Notes under the pieces: generated by a model | What the model was told of the DNA's origin: nothing | The model's input: the letters and a program-made list of their open reading frames with translations, nothing else | Databases searched by the model: none | Source: J061 sp003695725 [NCBI: Candidatus Schekmanbacteria bacterium] | GTDB lineage: Bacteria > Schekmanbacteria > GWA2-38-11 | Length of the DNA stretch: 11,963 nucleotides | Assembly: GCA_003695725.1 (NCBI GenBank) | Contig: RFHX01000101.1 | Span: 1-11,963 of the forward strand | Direction of reading: 5' to 3' | Part shown: positions 7,152-11,963 of the stretch, one piece after another | How positions within the stretch are numbered: position 1 is the stretch's first letter | Layout: each line of letters starts with the position of its first letter | Position numbers and translations under genes: made by a program

Positions 7152-9550
7152 CTATCTTTTCTCTTTTTAGAATTGTTATTTCTTCTACTATTGAAAGCCG
7201 CCGCAAAAACTTCCTCGATGTCCTTTACAAAAATAAACTTCATCTTCTTTTTCACATCAGCCGGCACATCTACAAGGTCTTTCTCATTCTTTTCTGGCAG
7301 AATCACCGTCTTTATTCCTGCCCTATGGGCGGCAAGCACTTTATCCTTAACACCGCCTATTGGAAGGACTTTTCCTCGAAGGGTTATCTCACCTGTCATT
7401 GCAATATCAGACCTGACTCTTCTTCCTGTCAACAGCGAATAAAGAGATGTAGCTATCGTTATACCTGCCGATGGACCATCCTTTGGAATTGCTCCTGCAG
7501 GGACATGGATATGAATATCACTGTTGTCAAAAATATCGTTTTTCACGCCAAGTTTATCTGATTTTGAACGAATAAAACTGAGAGCGGCAATAGCCGACTC
7601 CTTCATCACATCCCCTAAAGATCCTGTTAGTGTGAGACCCTTCTTTCCTTTCATTATAGTCGATTCAACGAAAAGAATTTCACCTCCCACCGGAGTCCAT
7701 GCAAGTCCCACAGCAACTCCCGGCTGATTTATTCTGTCGGCAATCTCAGAGAAATATTTTTCGGGCCCAAGATAATCGGAAATGTTTTCCGCTGTTACCG
7801 TAATAGGTGTCTTTGCTCCTTCCGTAATTGCCATTGCGGCCTTTCTGCATACAGAACCAATCTCTCTTTCAAGATTCCTCAATCCTGCTTCGCGCGTATA
7901 TCCGTTGATTATCTTCCTAACAGCAGAATCAGAAAATTTTATATCCTTCGGCTTCAAGCCATTTTCTTCCTTCTGTCTCGGTATAAGATACTTTTTTGCA
8001 ATCTTTATTTTTTCTTCTTCAGTATATCCCGGCAGCTCAATTACCTCCATTCTATCAAGCAAAGGCGCAGGAATGGAATAAAGGACATTGGCAGTTGTTA
8101 TAAACATTACCTGCGAGAGGTCAAATGGCACATCGAGATAATGGTCAACGAAGGAGTTGTTCTGTTCAGGGTCGAGTATCTCGAGCAGTGCAGAAGAAGG
8201 GTCTCCTCTAAAATCGGAACCGAGTTTATCAATCTCATCGAGCATAAATACAGGATTCTTTGTGCCAGCATTTTTTATATTCTGGATTATTCTTCCCGGC
8301 AACGCACCGATATAAGTCCTTCGATGTCCTCGCATTTCTGCTTCATCACGCACTCCGCCAAGGGACATTCTCACAAACTTTCGACCCATCGCCCTTGCAA
8401 TAGATTTTCCCAAAGATGTTTTACCTGTGCCCGGAGGACCTACAAAACAAAGAATTGGTCCTTTTGAATCGCTTTTCAGCTTTCTCACAGCCAAGAACTC
8501 GAGTATTCTATCCTTGACCTTTTTCAATCCATAGTGATCCTCATCGAGAATTTTTCTTGCACGAGTGATATCAAGGTTGTCTTCCGTAGATTTGTTCCAA
8601 GGCATACTTACGAGCCAATCGAGATATGTGCGCACAACAGTATGTTCAGCCGATTCGATAGGAATTATCTTCAATCTGTCAAGCTCTCTCTTTGCCTCCT
8701 TCATTGCGGCTTCAGGCATTCCGCATTCCATAATCTTCTTTTCAAGCTCTTCTATTTCAGCTGTTTTCTCATCCTTTTCACCAAGCTCTTTCTGAATCGC
8801 TTTCAATTGCTGACGAAGTATGTATTCTCTTTGTCCTTTATCTATCTCAGCTTTGACTTCCTCTTGAATTTTTGAACCCAACTCGATTATCTCGAGATTT
8901 TTATCAACTATATTGCTTACAGTAACAAGCCGCTTTTTTACATCGAGAGTTTCAAGCACTGTCTGTTTTTCTTCAATCGGGATATTCAAACTTGAAGCAA
9001 TGAGGTCAGAAACCTTTGCCGGATCAGTTATATTCATCACCATTATTTGAAGCTCATCAGGAAGATATGGAATTTTAGAAATCAATTTCGAGAATTTATT
9101 GATGAGATTAACCTTCAGCGCTTCTATATCCTTTTCTTCTTGATATTCGGTTTTTATAATCTCGATTTTGGCTTTTATGTAAGGTTCAACCTGATTGATA
9201 TTCCTAATACTGCATCTTCCCATTCCCTGCACGAGTATTCTCACGCTTCCGTCAGGAAGTCTCAGCATTTTTATTATGTGGCACACTGTCCCTACTTCTG
9301 CTAACTGATGCTTTGATGGCTCTTCTTCCTGACTTCTGTCTAAAAAAAGAGCAATCAATTTACTGCCTACGAGGGCATCGTCGATAAGTTTGATTGAAGA
9401 GTCTCCGACAACTACGAGCGGCATTACCGTGCCGGGAAAGACTACAACATCTTTCAAAGGCAAAACAGGCAATTCATCTGGGACAACTTTCAGATATTCC
9501 TCTTCTGACTTTATATTCATATGTGAATCTTCAGGTAATTGACTCATCAT
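7148..9550 (-). CDS. lon: ATP-dependent Lon protease (LonA type)
   Basis: A cytoplasmic AAA+ protease forming hexamers that degrades misfolded and regulatory proteins. Its 800 residues hold the complete LonA layout: N-terminal substrate-binding LON domain (about 25-215), coiled-coil linker (about 225-295), AAA+ module with Walker A GPPGTGKT (371-378), Walker B with DEID (438-441) and LLDR (497-500), and the protease domain (about 600-785). The catalytic pair is Ser694 in PKDGPSAG and Lys737 in IGGVKDK, with the expected 43-residue spacing. The last residues (NNNSKKRKDS) form a basic, low-complexity tail. The start is ambiguous: two ATGs are adjacent (9550 and 9547), and the AAGGTG site suits the second better, which would give 799 residues. 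The gene lies 36 bp downstream of hsp20 on the same strand and converges with miaA. There is no transmembrane segment, so it is not the archaeal LonB type. Confidence 0.97.
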   Translation of the reverse strand: MMSQLPEDSHMNIKSEEEYLKVVPDELPVLPLKDVVVFPGTVMPLVVVGDSSIKLIDDALVGSKLIALFLDRSQEEEPSKHQLAEVGTVCHIIKMLRLPDGSVRILVQGMGRCSIRNINQVEPYIKAKIEIIKTEYQEEKDIEALKVNLINKFSKLISKIPYLPDELQIMVMNITDPAKVSDLIASSLNIPIEEKQTVLETLDVKKRLVTVSNIVDKNLEIIELGSKIQEEVKAEIDKGQREYILRQQLKAIQKELGEKDEKTAEIEELEKKIMECGMPEAAMKEAKRELDRLKIIPIESAEHTVVRTYLDWLVSMPWNKSTEDNLDITRARKILDEDHYGLKKVKDRILEFLAVRKLKSDSKGPILCFVGPPGTGKTSLGKSIARAMGRKFVRMSLGGVRDEAEMRGHRRTYIGALPGRIIQNIKNAGTKNPVFMLDEIDKLGSDFRGDPSSALLEILDPEQNNSFVDHYLDVPFDLSQVMFITTANVLYSIPAPLLDRMEVIELPGYTEEEKIKIAKKYLIPRQKEENGLKPKDIKFSDSAVRKIINGYTREAGLRNLEREIGSVCRKAAMAITEGAKTPITVTAENISDYLGPEKYFSEIADRINQPGVAVGLAWTPVGGEILFVESTIMKGKKGLTLTGSLGDVMKESAIAALSFIRSKSDKLGVKNDIFDNSDIHIHVPAGAIPKDGPSAGITIATSLYSLLTGRRVRSDIAMTGEITLRGKVLPIGGVKDKVLAAHRAGIKTVILPEKNEKDLVDVPADVKKKMKFIFVKDIEEVFAAAFNSRRNNNSKKRKDS

Positions 9551-9586
9551 TTCACCTTTTCATTCAATAAATTTTTCTATTTCGTG

Positions 9587-10018
9587 TTACTCTATATCAA
9601 TATCTATTTTTTTCTTGATATTCTTTACTGGTACTACAATTTTTAATATCCCATTTTTGAGAGTAACATTTATATTGTCAACATCAGCCCTATCACTCAA
9701 CTTGATTACTCTTTCAAATCTGCCATATTCAATTTCAAGGTGTCCAATCTTTGTTGCTTTTTTTAATTCCTCACTCTCTCTGATTCCCGAAACTTTCAAA
9801 TATCCGTTTTTATAAGAAACATCTAAATCTTTCTCCGAAACACCTGCAACCTCAATTAGGACTATTGTCTTGTCTTCTGCCTCGAAGATATCCAATGCCG
9901 GCTTCCACTCATACTCCTGAGTATAGCGAGAATAACGCATAAAGTTCTGAAAGGTATCGAGCATATCGCCTATTTCTTCTTCACTAAAAGGGAAAGGGTC
10001 TTTCTTGAATTTATCCAT
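9587..10018 (-). CDS. Small heat shock protein, Hsp20/alpha-crystallin family
   Basis: A 143-residue ATP-independent holding chaperone that forms large oligomers and keeps unfolding proteins soluble. The N-terminal arm (1-37) is short and contains FQNFMRYSRYTQEYEW. The alpha-crystallin domain covers about 38-130: WKPALDIFE, the strand EVAGVSEKDLDVSYKNGYL, YGRFERVIKL, and the family signature NGILKIVVP (122-130). The tail IDIDIE provides the I-x-I element used for oligomer assembly. The ATG at 10018 is the first in frame, because a TAA lies a few codons upstream, yet no Shine-Dalgarno sequence precedes it, which is unusual here. lon follows after 36 bp, so the two probably share a transcript: chaperone first, then protease. 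Heat or stress induction is likely from the families; I see no CIRCE repeat. Confidence 0.93.
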   Translation of the reverse strand: MDKFKKDPFPFSEEEIGDMLDTFQNFMRYSRYTQEYEWKPALDIFEAEDKTIVLIEVAGVSEKDLDVSYKNGYLKVSGIRESEELKKATKIGHLEIEYGRFERVIKLSDRADVDNINVTLKNGILKIVVPVKNIKKKIDIDIE

Positions 10019-10073
10019 AGAACAAAACCATTTATCGTTTTATTTTTTTAAAGAATTTTTCCTTTTACGACAG

Positions 10074-10102
10074 AGTATTAACAATAAATTGCTAAAAATC
10101 AA
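10074..10102 (-). promoter_or_regulatory. Possible promoter for hsp20-lon
   Basis: On the minus strand, TTGATT (10097-10102, 4 of 6) and AATACT (10074-10079, 4 of 6) are spaced 17 bp apart, directly after the stop of the small coiled-coil gene. The 84-bp gap here is the largest in the minus-strand cluster, which makes an internal promoter reasonable. The match is weak. Confidence 0.3.
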
Positions 10103-10333
10103 CTACAATGTATTTGGATTTACTTCTCTCAAAATTTTTTCTTCAATTTTTCTGTATTGGTCTTCGTCGAATTTGGTTTTCTTCATCAGCAGTTCTTTAA
10201 GAGCAATAAATTTGATCTTCAGCATATCTATCTCAGACAAAAGCTCGAGACGCATTTTTTCAGTCTCCCTTTCCTGAAGCTCGAGGGCTTTTTCAAAATA
10301 TTTTAGTCTTTCTTCAATAGTCTTTTCTTTCAT
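10103..10333 (-). CDS. Small coiled-coil protein of unknown function
   Basis: I do not recognise this 76-residue protein. It is rich in Lys, Glu and Leu and is predicted to be almost wholly helical. Heptad-like spacing of hydrophobic residues runs from about residue 5 to 50 (ERLKYFEKALELQERETEKM, then RLELLSEIDMLKIKFIALKELL), suggesting a coiled coil or helical hairpin. It has no signal peptide, membrane helix, cysteine or known motif. It is likely real: it has one of the strongest ribosome binding sites in the window, GGGAGGGGG four bases before ATG 10333, an intact frame ending at TAG, and only 22 bp separate it from the upstream gene on the same strand. Its composition fits an adaptor or oligomerisation module. 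Any link to the neighbouring Hsp20 and Lon is a guess from position. Confidence 0.7.
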   Translation of the reverse strand: MKEKTIEERLKYFEKALELQERETEKMRLELLSEIDMLKIKFIALKELLMKKTKFDEDQYRKIEEKILREVNPNTL

Positions 10334-10337
10334 TTTA

Positions 10338-10346
10338 CCCCCTCCC
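10338..10346 (-). promoter_or_regulatory. Strong ribosome binding site of the coiled-coil gene
   Basis: GGGAGGGGG on the minus strand lies four bases before the ATG. It supports translation of an otherwise unrecognised small gene. Confidence 0.65.
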
Positions 10347-10355
10347 TTTTAATGG

Positions 10356-11513
10356 TTACGAGGCGTACTTTTTAAGTTTCTCCAAAACTTCTTTTCTAAT
10401 GCTTTGAGCATCCCTTTCTTCTATGATTATCTTACCTTCCTTTATTGCAGGCAAAAGCTTTTCCTCCATAATGTCTCCACACCTGCATCTCATTTCACCT
10501 CTTCTTTTTGCCACTACATCAACTGCACCACAGGAAGGACAATAAAGTACGGATTTTCTGCCCGACAATTTTCCCCTTTTCGAAAATGGCTGATTATTGA
10601 CCTCTACTATGTCCATTGAAAAATCTACTACAGGTGCATTGCTTATGAATGTCCCAACACCAAAACCATCAACGATATCTCTCAGCTCTTCTATCATCTT
10701 GTCTGTAATTCCACCGCTCACAAAAATCTTTACATTCCCATGTTCAATATGGTCAAGCTCCCATCTGACTTCTCTAACTATCTCTCTAAAGATTCCTCTT
10801 CTGCTCCTTGGCGTATCGAGACGGACGGCAGAAAACTTTTTCCCCAATGCCTCAGCCACGCGCATTGCCTCAATCTTTTCATCGTTGAATGTATCGATAA
10901 GAACTATTCTTTCAACAGAAGGGTCAATTACTTCATCGAATGCTTTAGCCGCTTCCACTGTATCACCCATCAGAATAATCAAGGAATGGGGCATTGTTCC
11001 AGATGCTTTGATACCCAATTCCTCACCAGACTTTATTACAGCTACTCCATCACATCCGCCTATATATGCGCTTCTTTCAATCATCGGCGCAATTGCAGGA
11101 TGCATTCTACGAGCCCCAAAGCTCAAAACAGTTTTTTTGCCTGCTGCGATTTTACATGAAGATGCCCTCGTAGCTATTCCTGACGCCTGACATAAAAATC
11201 CGAGTATTGCTGTTTCATATTTGCAAAAATCAGTATACATTCCCTCGATTTCAAGGACCGGCTCACCTGCCCTAAAAATACTTCCCTCAGGCAGCGCCCT
11301 TACATTAACATTTATTTTCTCCAAGAGCTTCAGACATTCATCAATTCCCGCTAAAACAGCCCATTCTCTATTGTCAGGAAGCTCCCTGCATACAACCTCT
11401 GCAACTACATGGGCATCCTTTCCCTTCTTTTTCAGAATTTCTACTGTTCTTTCAAAATAGACATCTGTTATCTTGCCATCAGTAATGTCCTTTTCAGTTG
11501 CTATATGAAACAT
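10356..11513 (-). CDS. pncB: Nicotinate phosphoribosyltransferase with C-terminal zinc ribbon
   Basis: A cytoplasmic NAD-salvage enzyme that joins nicotinate and PRPP to give nicotinate mononucleotide, usually with ATP hydrolysis. Its 385 residues match the shorter archaeal-like type, of which Thermoplasma has a characterised member. Motifs: TDVYFERT near the N-terminus (16-23), the phosphate-binding FGARRMHP (132-139), GTMPHS (172-177), LIDTFN (205-210), VRLDTPR (230-236), the barrel segment VSGGIT (265-270) and FGVGTFI (284-290). The C-terminus adds a zinc-ribbon-like region with CPSC (325-328) and CRC (343-345), followed by a helical tail. Start ATG 11513 is set by a strong ribosome binding site. 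The related quinolinate phosphoribosyltransferase NadC is shorter and lacks the ribbon and the N-terminal TDVYFERT element, so it is less likely. The gene sits 37 bp downstream of the zinc-ribbon protein gene on the same strand. Confidence 0.92.
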   Translation of the reverse strand: MFHIATEKDITDGKITDVYFERTVEILKKKGKDAHVVAEVVCRELPDNREWAVLAGIDECLKLLEKINVNVRALPEGSIFRAGEPVLEIEGMYTDFCKYETAILGFLCQASGIATRASSCKIAAGKKTVLSFGARRMHPAIAPMIERSAYIGGCDGVAVIKSGEELGIKASGTMPHSLIILMGDTVEAAKAFDEVIDPSVERIVLIDTFNDEKIEAMRVAEALGKKFSAVRLDTPRSRRGIFREIVREVRWELDHIEHGNVKIFVSGGITDKMIEELRDIVDGFGVGTFISNAPVVDFSMDIVEVNNQPFSKRGKLSGRKSVLYCPSCGAVDVVAKRRGEMRCRCGDIMEEKLLPAIKEGKIIIEERDAQSIRKEVLEKLKKYAS

Positions 11514-11518
11514 ATCTT

Positions 11519-11526
11519 CTCCTTCC
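11519..11526 (-). promoter_or_regulatory. Strong ribosome binding site of the nicotinate phosphoribosyltransferase gene
   Basis: GGAAGGAG on the minus strand sits five bases before ATG 11513 and fixes that start. Confidence 0.7.
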
Positions 11527-11550
11527 TAACGATTTTTTTGTCAAAGAAAA

Positions 11551-11963
11551 TTATCTTTCCCAGCATACATGAACCATTTTTGTTTCAAGCGACCAATTAT
11601 ATTTCACAGTGCCGCTATACGCTTTTTTTACAGCCCTTCCTATTCTTTGGGCAAGCTTTTCCGTTGTTGTCGTAATAAGAGCTTCATTACCATCTGATTT
11701 AATTTCTATTATTCTCTCCAGTGGATTAAAACCAATTGCCTTCTTTTCTTCATTAGCCACAAGCCGCATTATTTCATCCTTATGCTCATTAAAAAAATCC
11801 CCTTTTAAAGTCACAACACCCTGCGGAAAATTATCTTTTTTCTTTTTGCATGCAGGACACTGAGCATATTCAAATTTTTCTTTCTTCATCAACGATTCCA
11901 ACATCTTATCATCTTTATACCATCTTTTATTTATGTAAAAAGAATTGCATTCCTTACGGATTA
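11551..11963 (-). CDS. BCAM0308-like zinc-ribbon protein, N-terminus cut by window edge
   Basis: The frame is open to the right edge (136 residues visible), so the ATG at 11904 is probably internal. Translation beyond it continues with family-like sequence, IRKECNSFYINKRWYKDDK, which looks like the second half of a first zinc knuckle followed by the usual Trp. The second knuckle is CPAC, then KKKKDNFPQGVVTLKGDFF. Next come an acidic helix, PLERIIEI, and TTTTEKLAQRIGRAVKKAY leading to a final Tyr/Trp-containing strand. This pattern agrees with the conserved proteins annotated as the BCAM0308 family, whose layout recalls NMD3-type zinc-ribbon proteins of ribosome biogenesis. The biochemical role is unknown to me; RNA or ribosome binding is inference. 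It lies 37 bp upstream of the phosphoribosyltransferase gene and probably shares its transcript. The family name is from memory; partial gene status is seen directly. Confidence 0.75.
   Translation of the reverse strand, partial: IRKECNSFYINKRWYKDDKMLESLMKKEKFEYAQCPACKKKKDNFPQGVVTLKGDFFNEHKDEIMRLVANEEKKAIGFNPLERIIEIKSDGNEALITTTTEKLAQRIGRAVKKAYSGTVKYNWSLETKMVHVCWER

Noticed and set aside
8141-8467. A 108-codon plus-strand open frame within lon
   Set aside because: It overlaps the highly conserved AAA+ region of lon in antisense; its composition shows no sign of selection as a protein.
10019-10102. CIRCE-type heat-shock operator upstream of hsp20
   Set aside because: No TTAGCACTC-N9-GAGTGCTAA-like inverted repeat is present in the gap.
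10597-11190. A 197-codon plus-strand open frame
   Set aside because: It lies wholly antisense to the nicotinate phosphoribosyltransferase gene, is Ser/Ile-rich low-information sequence, and has no family resemblance.
11902-11904. ATG at 11904 as the start of the zinc-ribbon gene
   Set aside because: The frame stays open to the window end and encodes conserved-looking residues (Cys, then KRWYKDDK) before this ATG.
1-11963. CRISPR array, insertion sequence, tRNA or rRNA genes
   Set aside because: I saw no regularly spaced repeats, transposase motifs, paired terminal inverted repeats, cloverleaf-like GGTTCGAATC blocks or rRNA-like sequence.

Overview
The window is bacterial. MiaA and a LonA-type protease with a fused N-terminal domain are bacterial housekeeping genes, and the gene order is compact. 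Most of it is AT-rich, with codon use to match. The mix of families (a membrane-anchored sulfatase remnant, an archaeal-like nicotinate phosphoribosyltransferase with a zinc ribbon, a BCAM0308-like zinc-ribbon protein) fits an uncultured, probably anaerobic lineage. I cannot name the phylum from sequence alone.

Region 1 (1-3115, + strand) is an accessory defence segment. It holds the 3' three quarters of a type I restriction subunit gene (hsdR, cut by the left edge). An 11-bp overlap leads into a YgjP/DUF45-type zinc metallopeptidase, a partner often seen beside type I restriction genes. GC falls steeply along hsdR, from about 68% in the first 60 bases to about 27-38% near its end by hand count, which suggests foreign or mosaic origin.

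Region 2 (3116-4476, + strand) is very AT-rich and decayed. A good sigma70-like promoter precedes a reading frame that starts with hydrophobic membrane segments and ends with an unmistakable sulfatase C-terminus. The catalytic core is missing and two in-frame TAG codons interrupt the frame. I call this a sulfatase pseudogene with a large internal deletion. The last ~330 bases before moaB hold no gene that I can see.

Region 3 (4477-7151, + strand) has moaB (molybdenum cofactor), a 12-helix MFS transporter overlapping it by 14 bp, and miaA (tRNA A37 dimethylallyltransferase), which probably has its own promoter.

Region 4 (7148-11963, - strand) is a likely operon read right to left: a BCAM0308-like zinc-ribbon protein (cut by the right edge), nicotinate phosphoribosyltransferase, a 76-residue coiled-coil protein of unknown function, an Hsp20 chaperone and Lon protease. 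Hsp20 (holding unfolded proteins) and Lon (degrading them) form an evident proteostasis pair. A promoter-like sequence before hsp20 could let the pair be induced apart from the upstream genes. lon and miaA converge and overlap by 4 bp, with no visible terminator between them.

I found no tRNA or rRNA gene, CRISPR array, insertion sequence or attachment site. The strongest leads for a second look are the sulfatase relic with two amber codons in a preserved frame, the hsdR-metallopeptidase pair, and the small coiled-coil gene in the Lon operon.
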